From Mesorhizobium prunaredense (lineage in GTDB: Bacteria; Pseudomonadota; Alphaproteobacteria; Rhizobiales; Rhizobiaceae): DNA of 64,000 nucleotides. The stretch spans positions 234,161 through 298,160 of the forward strand of contig NZ_FTPD01000082.1 of assembly GCF_900156895.1 (NCBI RefSeq). The letters run 5' to 3'. The notes beneath the pieces are model-generated. The model made no database searches. It saw nothing but the letters and a program-made list of their open reading frames with translations, and was not told the origin of the DNA. Both the position numbers and the translations under genes were made by a program. Below are positions 8,253-16,706 of this stretch, piece after piece; the stretch's first letter is position 1; each line of letters opens with the position of its first letter.

Positions 8253-9677
8253 CTAATCGATTTGATCCGCGACGCGCGCCAGGCTTTCCTCGCGGCCAAG
8301 CACGGCAAGCACGTCGAACACGCCGGGCGAAGTGCTTTTGCCGGTGAGCGCGGCGCGCAAAGGTTGGGCCACAGCGCCAAGCTTATGACCACCGGCAAGC
8401 GCAAATTCGCGGATCGCCGCTTCCGCCGCTGCGGCCGTCCAATCCCCTGGAATCGCCTTCAGCGCCGCATGGGCGCCCCGCAGGATTTCGCGCGCCTCAC
8501 CGCCGAGCAGCGCCGCCGCCTTCTCGTCGATCGGCAGCGGCCGCTCGGCAAACAGGAAGGCGGCACCGTCAACCAACTCGACCAGCGTCTTGGCGCGCTC
8601 CTTCAAGCCGGGCAGGGCGGCCAGCAACTGCGCCTTGCCGGTGTCGTCGAGGCGCGCTGCGATCGCCGGGCCGCCTTCGAGATAGGGCAAGGTGTTGATG
8701 AAGATTTCGAGCAATTCGGCGTCGTTCATGCGGCGCATATGCACGCCGTTCAGCGCCTCGAGCTTGGCGAAGTCGAAGCGGGCGGCCCCTTTGTTGACAT
8801 CGCCGATGTCAAACCACGCAATCATGTCGGCGAGCGACATGACCTCGTCGTCGCCGTGGCTCCAGCCGAGCCGCGCCAGGTAGTTGAGCAGTGCCTCGGG
8901 CAGATAGCCCATGGCGCGATAGGCTTCAACGCCGAGGGCGCCGTGCCGCTTCGACAGCTTGGCGCCATCGGCGCCATGGATCAGCGGGATATGCGACATC
9001 GACGGCACGTCCCAGCCCATGGCTCGATAGATCACCATCTGGCGGGCGGCATTGGTCAGATGGTCGTCACCGCGGATGATGTGGGTGATGCCCATGTCGT
9101 GGTCGTCGACGACGACGGCATGCATATAGGTCGGGTTGCCGTCCGAGCGCAGGATGATGAAATCGTCGAGATCCTTGTTGGGGAAGCGGACTTCGCCCTG
9201 CACGCGGTCATTCACCACCGTCTCGCCGTCGGCCGGCGCTTTTATGCGGATCGCGCCCTTGGCGCCAACCGGCGCCTCTGACGGGTCGCGGTCGCGCCAG
9301 CGGCCGTCATAGCGGGGAGGCAAGCCCTTGGCCCGCGCGCTCTCGCGCATCGCCTCCAGCTCAGCCGGCGTCGCATAGCAGTAATAGGCTTTGCCGAGGC
9401 GCACCAGCTCCTCGGCGACGGCGCGGTGGCGCGGCGCGCGCTCGAACTGCGATACCGGCTCGCCGTCCCAGGTGAGGCCGAGCCAGGAGAGCCCATCGAG
9501 GATGGCAGCGGTTGCCGCATCGGTGGAACGCTCGCGATCGGTGTCCTCGATGCGCAGCAGCATCTTGCCGCCGGTGTGTTTCGCATACAGCCAGTTGAAC
9601 AGCGCCGTGCGCGCCCCGCCAATATGCAGGAATCCGGTGGGCGAAGGGGCAAAACGGGTGACGACGTTGTCGGACAT
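8253..9677 (-). CDS. gltX: Glutamate--tRNA ligase
   Basis: Charges tRNA(Glu) with glutamate, and may also charge tRNA(Gln) for the amidotransferase route, as is common in alphaproteobacteria (known of the group, not shown here). Class I synthetase of 474 residues: the HIGH-type motif is in SPTGFLHIGGARTALFN near the N-terminus and the KMSKS-type motif is KLSKRHGALG. The start is the ATG at 9677 (MSDNVVTRFAPSPTG); seven further upstream codons are unlike the family. It is divergent from comEC, with a 101-nt gap that must hold both promoters. Confidence 0.96.
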   Translation of the reverse strand: MSDNVVTRFAPSPTGFLHIGGARTALFNWLYAKHTGGKMLLRIEDTDRERSTDAATAAILDGLSWLGLTWDGEPVSQFERAPRHRAVAEELVRLGKAYYCYATPAELEAMRESARAKGLPPRYDGRWRDRDPSEAPVGAKGAIRIKAPADGETVVNDRVQGEVRFPNKDLDDFIILRSDGNPTYMHAVVVDDHDMGITHIIRGDDHLTNAARQMVIYRAMGWDVPSMSHIPLIHGADGAKLSKRHGALGVEAYRAMGYLPEALLNYLARLGWSHGDDEVMSLADMIAWFDIGDVNKGAARFDFAKLEALNGVHMRRMNDAELLEIFINTLPYLEGGPAIAARLDDTGKAQLLAALPGLKERAKTLVELVDGAAFLFAERPLPIDEKAAALLGGEAREILRGAHAALKAIPGDWTAAAAEAAIREFALAGGHKLGAVAQPLRAALTGKSTSPGVFDVLAVLGREESLARVADQID

Positions 9678-9778
9678 GGAACTCCCAGGCAAGCGCAAAA
9701 ACGGATGTGGTTGCGCGGACTTTCGCGCGTCGCGCGTTCATGTAGCATAGGAGGTCAAGGGCGCAAGGGGCGAACCCT

Positions 9779-12235
9779 ATGGCTGGACCAGGCCGCGGCG
9801 TGGACGAGAGCGAGGGCGCGATCACAAGCGTCAGCGAACAATCGCTGTTTGCCGACGTTCCCCACGCTGAGCCGCTACCCGTTTCGCTGCCTGCGTCGCC
9901 GCCGGGCATCCAGCCTCTTTCGCCGGATCGCTCGGCGCCGATACCGGCTCCAGCACCCGGCCCTCTCATTCGTTTTCGCCGACAGCTCAGCCATCTTTCA
10001 CCATCCGGTGTCCGCAACAGCGTGGCCTCGGCAGCCGGCCTGGAATTCGACCGCGGCGTCGCCTTCCTGCTGGTGCCGGTTTTTCTGGCATGCGGGGTGA
10101 TCGTCTATTTTTCGCTTGCCGTCGAACCGGACTTTGCCCAGCCCATCGCCGTCGTGGTCCTCACGGCATTGTGTGCGGCCGTCACGCGCTCACGGCGCAA
10201 AACGCATCTGTGCTTCATGGCAGCGTTGCTGTGCGCGCTTGGTGTGCTCGCCGCCAAGGTTGAAACCTGGCGCGCCGGAACGAAGATGCTCGGTTCGGAA
10301 ATCCAGACCCAGCTGACCGGCCGTGTCGTAAGGCTCGACCAGATGGCGAACGGCCGGATCAGGCTGACCATCGACGTGATGTCGACCGCCCGGCCGACAC
10401 TGCGTTATGCACCCGAACGCGTCAGGGTATCGGCACGCAAGATTCCCGCTGAGATGACCGCAGGCTCGGTGGCAACCGGCTATGTGAGGCTTCTGCCTCC
10501 GACTGGCCCGGTCAGACCGGACAGCTTTGACTTCTCCTTTGACAGCTATTTCGCCGGTATTGGTGCCAGTGGCTTTTTCCTCGGCAGTCCAAAGATCGTC
10601 GTCTCCGAAGATGCACCGTTAACCGCACGCCTTTCTTCGTCGATCGAGAAGGCGCGCGAAACCATCGCCGACCATATCAGGGACAGCATCGGTGGTGCCG
10701 AGGGGGAGATTGCCGCTGCGCTGATCGTCGGCGTGCGTGCCGGCATCCCAGAAGAGATAAACGAATCGATGCGGCGCACCGGCATCTACCACATCATCTC
10801 CATTTCCGGCCTGCACATGGCGCTTGTCGCCGGCACCGTCATGGGATTGCTGCGCGGCGCCTTTGCGCTGTTTCCCGACTTTTCGTCGCGCCGGCCGGTC
10901 AAAAAATATGCGGCTGCTGCCGCACTCGTCTCCATCGCTGCCTATCTGATTTTTTCCGGTATCGTGGTGGCGGCCGAACGCAGCTTCATCATGCTGGCGG
11001 TAATGCTTGTCGCCATCCTGTTCGACCGGGCGGCACTCACCATGCGCAACCTGGCGATTTCGGCCATCGCCGTCATCGTCGTGTCGCCGCACGAGGTGGT
11101 CGGCGCAAGCTTCCAGATGTCCTTCGCTGCGACTGCGGCTCTCGTGGGCGCCTATGCCGGTTGGTCCGACTATCGCGCCGACAAGGCCACGGCGCCGCGA
11201 CAGCGACGGTCGCCGGTCGCTTTCGTCACGCAAAAACTCGTCGCTGGGGCAGGTACCATCGCAATGACCTCCATCATTGCCGGCAGCGCCACCGCGCTCT
11301 TCGCCATCTGGCACTTCCAGCGCGTCTCGCCGCTCAGCCTGTTCGCCAATCTGGCCGTCATGCCGATCGTCACGATCGTCATGTTCCTGGCCGTCCTCAG
11401 CGCCTTGGCAATGCCTTTCGGCCTCGACGGCCCTTTCCTCTACATGATGGGCAAGGGCCTGACGGCGATGATCGCAATTTCGGGATGGATCTCGGAGCGT
11501 TCGCCGGTCGATGCAGTCGGACTGATTTCGTTGCAATCGGTTCTGCTGGTGACGGTCGCCCTGGTCATCGCCACGATGGCGACGACATGGCTGCGGCTTG
11601 CGGCCCTTCCCTTTGCGCTCGCCGGCCTGCTGACGATTTCCGACACGCGCACCCCCGACGTGCTGATCTCGGAGGATGCGCATCTGGTGGCGCTGCCGAT
11701 CGGCGGCGGCGAACTTGCCGTCAACCGGGTGCGTTCGAACGAGTTCACCACCGACAACTGGAAACATGCGCTGGTTTCAACGACAATCGTCGAGCCGGAG
11801 ACATTCGAAAAAGGAGATGTGCGGTTCGACATCGCCGATCCGGCCGACCTGCCGCCGGGAGCGCCTTTCACTTGCACTGCCGGCCTGTGCCTGGCCCGGC
11901 ATCCGTCCGGCGCGCTCATCGCGCTCGCCGACAACCGCAAAACCGCGCGGCCGGCCTGTGCCTTTGCGGATTTGATCGTCATCGACGATGCCACAGCCTA
12001 TTACAAACCCTGCCGCAATCCGCTGGTTCTCGTCGTCACCAAACGGCAGCTCGCTCGCATGGGCAGTGCCGCCGTCTTCTTCGATCCGCTATCGGCGACG
12101 AGGCGCGCAGAAATCCGTTTTGCCGTCAGACAGCCATATAGGCCTTGGCATGAGCAGCGGCGATTTTCGCGCGAGGCGAGGGGCCTGCCGCCATACCGCA
12201 GGGCCGAGAAACCCAAGAAGCCTGCCGTTCAGTAA
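9779..12235 (+). CDS. comEC: ComEC/Rec2 family membrane protein
   Basis: Polytopic inner-membrane protein of the DNA-uptake channel family. The 818 residues comprise a proline-rich N-terminal tail (about 1-85), a DUF4131 region with two membrane segments (90-270) and a ComEC/Rec2 competence domain with the family signature YHIISISGLHMALVAG (about 337-352) followed by many membrane helices to about 625. The C-terminal 190 residues lack the HxHxDH metal site of the metallo-beta-lactamase domain found in full ComEC, so this is the shorter or degenerate version seen in many alphaproteobacteria. Whether it imports DNA cannot be told here. Its 3' end overlaps the lexA 3' end tail to tail by 7 nt. 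Confidence 0.88.
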   Translation: MAGPGRGVDESEGAITSVSEQSLFADVPHAEPLPVSLPASPPGIQPLSPDRSAPIPAPAPGPLIRFRRQLSHLSPSGVRNSVASAAGLEFDRGVAFLLVPVFLACGVIVYFSLAVEPDFAQPIAVVVLTALCAAVTRSRRKTHLCFMAALLCALGVLAAKVETWRAGTKMLGSEIQTQLTGRVVRLDQMANGRIRLTIDVMSTARPTLRYAPERVRVSARKIPAEMTAGSVATGYVRLLPPTGPVRPDSFDFSFDSYFAGIGASGFFLGSPKIVVSEDAPLTARLSSSIEKARETIADHIRDSIGGAEGEIAAALIVGVRAGIPEEINESMRRTGIYHIISISGLHMALVAGTVMGLLRGAFALFPDFSSRRPVKKYAAAAALVSIAAYLIFSGIVVAAERSFIMLAVMLVAILFDRAALTMRNLAISAIAVIVVSPHEVVGASFQMSFAATAALVGAYAGWSDYRADKATAPRQRRSPVAFVTQKLVAGAGTIAMTSIIAGSATALFAIWHFQRVSPLSLFANLAVMPIVTIVMFLAVLSALAMPFGLDGPFLYMMGKGLTAMIAISGWISERSPVDAVGLISLQSVLLVTVALVIATMATTWLRLAALPFALAGLLTISDTRTPDVLISEDAHLVALPIGGGELAVNRVRSNEFTTDNWKHALVSTTIVEPETFEKGDVRFDIADPADLPPGAPFTCTAGLCLARHPSGALIALADNRKTARPACAFADLIVIDDATAYYKPCRNPLVLVVTKRQLARMGSAAVFFDPLSATRRAEIRFAVRQPYRPWHEQRRFSREARGLPPYRRAEKPKKPAVQ

Positions 12236-12966
12236 CGCCGGATCAGTCCGACCAGCTTGCCCTGCACCTTGACCCGGTCCGGCCCGAAGATGCGCGTCTC
12301 GTAGGCCGGATTGGCGGCTTCCAGTGCGATCGAGGCACCTTTGCGGCGAAATCGCTTCAGCGTCGCTTCCTCCTCGTCGACCAGAGCGACAATGATCTCG
12401 CCAGGCTGGGCGGTGTCGGCGTTGCGGATGATGACCGTGTCGCCGTCGAAGATGCCGGCCTCGATCATCGAATCACCCTTGACCTCCAGCGCGTAGTGCG
12501 TGCCGCCGGTGATCATGTCCGGTGGCACCGAGATCGAATGCGTCTGGTGCTGGATGGCGTCGATCGGCACACCGGCAGCGATGCGGCCCATCACCGGTAT
12601 GGAGACGGTGGCAACGAGGTCGTCGTCATTGCCGGCCGCACGCATGCGCGAAGGCGCCGGCTTGATCTGCCGTCCGAGGCCGCCCTGCCCAAGGCTGCCT
12701 TGAATGACGCTCGGCGAGAATTTGCGCGCCGCATTGAGGCCCGGCGCGATCGAATCGGGCAGGCGCAGCACCTCCAGCGCGCGGGCTCGGTTGGGCAGGC
12801 GGCGAATGAAACCGCGTTCCTCCAGCGCCGTGATCAGCCGATGGATCCCTGATTTGGAGGCGAGGTCGAGCGCTTCCTTCATCTCGTCGAACGAGGGCGG
12901 AATGCCGCTTTCCTTCAGCCGCTCGTGGATGAACATCAGCAGTTCATGTTGTTTGCGTGTCAGCAT
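12229..12966 (-). CDS. lexA: LexA repressor, SOS regulator
   Basis: Represses DNA-damage genes and cleaves itself when RecA filaments form. The protein has 245 residues: an N-terminal winged helix (LTRKQHELLMFIHERLKESG...), the Ala-Gly cleavage site in MGRIAAGVPIDA, the catalytic Ser in VKGDSMIEAGIFDGDTV and the catalytic Lys in EEATLKRF. The start is the ATG at 12966 (MLTRKQHELL); the frame runs 23 codons upstream but would overlap the operator leader. An SOS box lies at 13016-13030, so autoregulation is expected. It is the last gene of the minus-strand run trpD-trpC-moaC-moeA-lexA. Confidence 0.97.
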   Translation of the reverse strand: MLTRKQHELLMFIHERLKESGIPPSFDEMKEALDLASKSGIHRLITALEERGFIRRLPNRARALEVLRLPDSIAPGLNAARKFSPSVIQGSLGQGGLGRQIKPAPSRMRAAGNDDDLVATVSIPVMGRIAAGVPIDAIQHQTHSISVPPDMITGGTHYALEVKGDSMIEAGIFDGDTVIIRNADTAQPGEIIVALVDEEEATLKRFRRKGASIALEAANPAYETRIFGPDRVKVQGKLVGLIRRY

Positions 12967-13015
12967 CGCGACCCCCAACAGAATCAGAAAAACAAACCCA
13001 GAACAAACACTATCT

Positions 13016-13030
13016 GTTCCAGTTGTGTTC
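13016..13030 (-). promoter_or_regulatory. SOS box (LexA operator)
   Basis: The sequence GTTC-CAGTTGT-GTTC matches the alphaproteobacterial LexA operator GTTC-N7-GTTC exactly. It sits 50 nt upstream of the lexA ATG and downstream of the moeA stop, so it would control lexA from its own promoter and not the upstream genes. Confidence 0.9.
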
Positions 13031-13070
13031 CGCAACCATTTAAAGTTTAATGAATGTGTTGACGTTTTGT

Positions 13071-14276
13071 TCAGCGTAGCATCAGCACGCTGCAGGCGGC
13101 GCCCGCTGCGGCGGCGGGAGCGAATGGCTCACGCACGACCAGTCCGTTGGCGTCGGCCAGCATTCTGAGCATCGAGGAATCCTGGATACTGAACGGCGTT
13201 GCCTCAAGCGTGCCAGCTTCTTCCTTCACCACCGCGCGTACATAGTCCTGCCTGAGATCGTTGGCCGGCATGGCGGCGCCGAGCCGCGCCAGACGCATGT
13301 CCTGGCGGAAGGCGCGACCGCCGAGCCGCGCCAGCAGCGGCTTCAGAAAGAGCTGCGTGCAGACCAGGCTGGCCACCGGATTGCCGGGCAGGCCGATGCA
13401 GCGGATGTCGCCCAGCCGCCCGAACATCAGTGGCTTGCCGGGCCGCATGGCGATTTTCCAGAAATCGAGCGCCATGCCTTCACCGATCAGCACGTCATGG
13501 ACGAGGTCGTGGTCGCCGACCGAGGCGCCGCCCAGCGCGACGATGATTTCGGCGCCTGCGTCGACCGCTTTTTTCACCAGCGCGGCGATCGCCTCCTTGC
13601 GGTCGGGGGCGATGCCGAGATCGAGTGCGCTGGCGCCGACCGAGCGGGCCGCGGCGGCGACGCCATAGGCATTGGAGGAGATGATCTGATCGGGGCCAAG
13701 GTCGCTGCCCGGCGGCAGCAATTCGTCGCCGGTGGCGATGATGGCGACCAGCGGCCGTTTCACCACGCTGACCTGCGGGTGGTTGGCCGACGCCGCCAGC
13801 GACAATGCCGCCGGATCAAGCAGGCGGCCTTTCTCCAGCAGCACGTCGCCCTGCGAGAAATCGAGCCCGAGGCGGCGGATGTTGCGGCCTTCAACCGCCG
13901 GCGCGGTCACTTCGACCATGCCGCCGCCGAGGTCGCGGACATTTTCCTGGATGACGATGGTGTCGGCGCCCGCGGGAAGCGGCGCGCCGGTGAAGATGCG
14001 CACGGCCTGCGCCGGGCCGACTGTTCCGGCAAAGCCTCGTCCGGCCGGCGCCATGCCGATCACCGAAAGTCTCGCGGGCACGGACGCGACATCGTCGGCT
14101 CGCACGGCATAGCCGTCCATGGCTGACGCGTTGAATGGCGGCTGGGTGCGGAGCGCCATGAGCGGCCCCGCCAGCACGCGGTCGGCGGCGTCCACCAGGG
14201 CGACGCTTTCAGCCTGCAAGGGCGCAGCATCCTCAAGCAGGCGCTCGAGCGCCTCGGCGACCGCAAGCAGCGCCAT
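13071..14276 (-). CDS. moeA: Molybdopterin molybdenumtransferase
   Basis: Inserts molybdate into adenylated molybdopterin in the last step of molybdenum cofactor synthesis. The protein has 401 residues, normal for MoeA: N-terminal domains with FNASAMDGYAVRADD, the MoCF-binding domain with GDELLPPG and the GGASVGDHDLV motif, and a C-terminal MoeA domain IV. Its ATG shares one base with the moaC stop (TAATG), so translation is coupled. Expected to act with MoaC upstream. Confidence 0.95.
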   Translation of the reverse strand: MALLAVAEALERLLEDAAPLQAESVALVDAADRVLAGPLMALRTQPPFNASAMDGYAVRADDVASVPARLSVIGMAPAGRGFAGTVGPAQAVRIFTGAPLPAGADTIVIQENVRDLGGGMVEVTAPAVEGRNIRRLGLDFSQGDVLLEKGRLLDPAALSLAASANHPQVSVVKRPLVAIIATGDELLPPGSDLGPDQIISSNAYGVAAAARSVGASALDLGIAPDRKEAIAALVKKAVDAGAEIIVALGGASVGDHDLVHDVLIGEGMALDFWKIAMRPGKPLMFGRLGDIRCIGLPGNPVASLVCTQLFLKPLLARLGGRAFRQDMRLARLGAAMPANDLRQDYVRAVVKEEAGTLEATPFSIQDSSMLRMLADANGLVVREPFAPAAAAGAACSVLMLR

Positions 14277-14773
14277 TATTGGCCTGCCCCCTGGGCATCC
14301 GCCTTGTAGTCGCCGGATTTGCCGCCGGTCTTTTCCACCAGCCTGATGCCGGAGATCGCCATGGCGCGGTCGACCGCCTTGGCCATATCGTAGATGGTCA
14401 GGCAGGCGACCGAGACGGCGGTCAGCGCTTCCATCTCGACGCCGGTCTTGCCGGTGACGCGGGCCAGCGCCGTGACCTTCAGGCCGGGCAGCGTCGCGTC
14501 CGGTTCGATGTCTAGCGATATCTTGGTCAACAGCAGCGGATGGCAGAGCGGGATCAGCTCATGCGTCCTCTTGGCCGCCATGATGCCGGCGATGCGCGCC
14601 GTGCCCAGCACGTCGCCTTTCTTGGCATCGCCGTCGAGAATCATTTTCAGCGTTTCGGGCCGCATCGAGACAAGACCTTCGGCGATTGCCGTGCGGGTCG
14701 TCTCCGCCTTGTCGCCGACATCGACCATATTGGCTTCGCCTTTCGCGCCAAGATGGGTGAGGGCGGCCGACAT
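14276..14773 (-). CDS. moaC: Cyclic pyranopterin monophosphate synthase
   Basis: Converts 3',8-cyclo-7,8-dihydro-GTP to cyclic pyranopterin monophosphate, the second step of molybdenum cofactor synthesis. The protein has 165 residues from the ATG at 14773 (MSAALTHLG); the open frame extends 14 more codons into the intergenic repeat, which is unlikely to be coding. Family motifs are KKGDVLGTARIAGI, IPLCHPL (metal- or substrate-binding His) and GVEMEALTAVSVACLTIYDM. The 1-nt overlap with moeA places both in one transcript. Confidence 0.96.
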   Translation of the reverse strand: MSAALTHLGAKGEANMVDVGDKAETTRTAIAEGLVSMRPETLKMILDGDAKKGDVLGTARIAGIMAAKRTHELIPLCHPLLLTKISLDIEPDATLPGLKVTALARVTGKTGVEMEALTAVSVACLTIYDMAKAVDRAMAISGIRLVEKTGGKSGDYKADAQGAGQ

Positions 14774-14788
14774 CGTCAGGTCACCTTG

Positions 14789-14889
14789 GAGCGACGCGGG
14801 TCCGTTTGGACGCACAAAGTACGCTCTAACGCTTTGTATCTATGCATCATGCTCTCCGAAAATCGATTCCGATTTTCGGGCAGATGCAT
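14789..14889. repeat. Palindromic intergenic repeat, copy 2, running into trpC
   Basis: Same orientation and layout as the copy at 2111-2213: TTTGGACGCACAAAGTACGCTCTA, then the inner palindrome CCGAAAATCG (14856-14865) and CGATTTTCGG (14870-14879) with loop ATTC, and outer ATGCAT arms (14842-14847, 14884-14889). Its right half encodes the last codons and the stop of trpC. Confidence 0.75.
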
Positions 14890-15691
14890 TGGCGGGCGTC
14901 TTGCCCATCAAAAGCAGGTGCGTCGCAGTGGCCACGTCCTGTTGCCGCATCAGGCTCTCGCCGACGAGGAAAGTGCCAATGTCGCTCCGTTCCAGCCTGC
15001 GGCAGTCTTGGTGCGAGAAAATACCGCTCTCGCTGACCAGCAGCCGGTCGGTCGGCACCATCGCCGCGAGCCGCTCCGATGTCTCGATGCTGGTTTCGAA
15101 CGTGCGGAGATTGCGGTTGTTGATGCCGATCAGCCGCGACGACAGTTTCAGCGCGCGTTCCGTCTCGGCCTCGTCATGCACCTCGACCAGCGCGTCCATG
15201 CCGAGCTCGAAAGCCGTCGTTTCGAGTTCCCTGGCCACGGCGTCATCGACGCTCGCCATGATGATCAGGATGGCGTCCGCGCCCCACGCACGGGCCTCGA
15301 ACACCTGATAAGGCTCGAACAGAAAATCCTTGCGCAAAGCGGGCAATGTCACGGCGCTGCGCGCATCGGTGAGGAATTCAGGCGCCCCCTGGAAAGACGG
15401 CGCATCGGTCAGCACCGAGAGGCAGGCAGCCCCACCTTTGGCATAGGCCCTGGCCAGCGCCGGCGGATCGAAATCGGCGCGGATCAGGCCCTTGGACGGG
15501 CTCGCCTTCTTGATCTCGGCGATCAGCGCGAAACTGCCGGTTTTGCGTTTGGCTTCAAGGGCCGAGAGAAAGCCGCGCGGCGCGTCGGTATCCTTTGCCC
15601 GTGCCTTGATTTCGGCAAGCGGCACCCGCGCCTTCGCCGCCGCGATCTCGTCGCGCTTGTAGGCTTCGATCTTGCGCAGGATATCAGACAC
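14840..15691 (-). CDS. trpC: Indole-3-glycerol phosphate synthase
   Basis: Closes the indole ring from carboxyanthranilate deoxyribulose phosphate in tryptophan synthesis. TIM barrel of 283 residues with FALIAEIKKASPSKG (catalytic Lys), FLVGESLM and the GINNRNLRTF segment. I chose the GTG at 15691 (VSDILRKIEAYKRDEI), 4 nt after the trpD stop, because family proteins begin there; the frame opens 12 codons earlier inside trpD. The last 15 or so residues (NASARKSESIFGEHDA) are encoded by the dispersed palindromic repeat at 14789-14889, so the native C-terminus has probably been replaced or extended. Confidence 0.94.
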   Translation of the reverse strand: MSDILRKIEAYKRDEIAAAKARVPLAEIKARAKDTDAPRGFLSALEAKRKTGSFALIAEIKKASPSKGLIRADFDPPALARAYAKGGAACLSVLTDAPSFQGAPEFLTDARSAVTLPALRKDFLFEPYQVFEARAWGADAILIIMASVDDAVARELETTAFELGMDALVEVHDEAETERALKLSSRLIGINNRNLRTFETSIETSERLAAMVPTDRLLVSESGIFSHQDCRRLERSDIGTFLVGESLMRQQDVATATHLLLMGKTPANASARKSESIFGEHDA

Positions 15692-15695
15692 GGCG

Positions 15696-16706
15696 CTATC
15701 CGTTCGAAATCTCGACCAGCCGGTCAAGCACTTTCAGCGCCCGGCCGCTGTCGATGGCTTGAGCCGCCGTTGCCATGCCATCGGCAAGCGTCGTCGCCTT
15801 TCCCGCCACCACCAGTCCGGCGCCGGCGTTCATCAGCACCGTATCGCGAAAGGCGCCGGCAGCGCCGCCCAGCATGTCGCGCAGCGCCTGGGCGTTGTAG
15901 GCGGCATCGCCGCCGCGCAACTCGTCCTTGGTATGCCGCTTCAGCCCGACCGCTTCCGGGGTCAGCGTAAAGCTGCGGATCTCGCCGCCGACCAGTTCGG
16001 CGACTTGGGTTTCGCCGGTGGTGGTGATCTCGTCATAGCCGTCGCCATGGGCGACCCAGGCGTGGTCGGCGCCCAGTGCCTTCAACGTCTCGGCCACCGG
16101 CATGATCCATTCCGGCAAGAAGACGCCAACCATCTGCCTGACGACACCAGCCGGATTGGAGAGCGGGCCAAGCAGGTTGAAGATGGTGCGGGTGCCGAGC
16201 TCGACGCGGATCGGGCCGACATGCTTCATCGCCGGATGATGCGCCGGCGCGAACATGAAGCCGACGCCTGCGTCGTGGATGCAGCGGCCGATCGTTTCCG
16301 GCGGGATGTCGAGCTTGACGCCGAGCGCGGTCAGCACGTCGGCGGCGCCGGTCTGCGAGGACAGTCCGCGATTGCCGTGCTTGGCCACCGGCACGCCGCA
16401 GGCGGCGATGACGAAGGCGGATGCAGTCGAGATGTTGACGCTGTGTGAATTGTCGCCGCCGGTGCCGACGATGTCGATGGCGCCAGCCGGTGCGTCGACG
16501 CGCAGCATCTTGGCGCGCATGGTGGCGACGGCGCCGGAAATCTCGCTCACCGTCTCGCCGCGCACGCGCAGCGCCATCAGGAAGCCGCCGATCTGGCCGG
16601 GCGTAGCGTCGCCCGACATGATGATGTCGAAGGCATCGCGCGCTTCCTCGAAGGAAAGGGAGCTGCCGGCGGCGACCTTGGCGATATGGGTCTTGAGCGC
16701 GCTCAT
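15696..16706 (-). CDS. trpD: Anthranilate phosphoribosyltransferase
   Basis: Transfers phosphoribose from PRPP to anthranilate in tryptophan synthesis. The protein has 336 residues with the PRPP-binding GTGGDNSHSVNISTASAFV and the anthranilate-side KHGNRGLSSQTGAADVLTALG. Its ATG overlaps the stop of the PpiD-like gene (ATGA), and trpC follows 4 nt downstream. The trpE/trpG component is not in the window, as is usual when the trp genes are split. Confidence 0.96.
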   Translation of the reverse strand: MSALKTHIAKVAAGSSLSFEEARDAFDIIMSGDATPGQIGGFLMALRVRGETVSEISGAVATMRAKMLRVDAPAGAIDIVGTGGDNSHSVNISTASAFVIAACGVPVAKHGNRGLSSQTGAADVLTALGVKLDIPPETIGRCIHDAGVGFMFAPAHHPAMKHVGPIRVELGTRTIFNLLGPLSNPAGVVRQMVGVFLPEWIMPVAETLKALGADHAWVAHGDGYDEITTTGETQVAELVGGEIRSFTLTPEAVGLKRHTKDELRGGDAAYNAQALRDMLGGAAGAFRDTVLMNAGAGLVVAGKATTLADGMATAAQAIDSGRALKVLDRLVEISNG

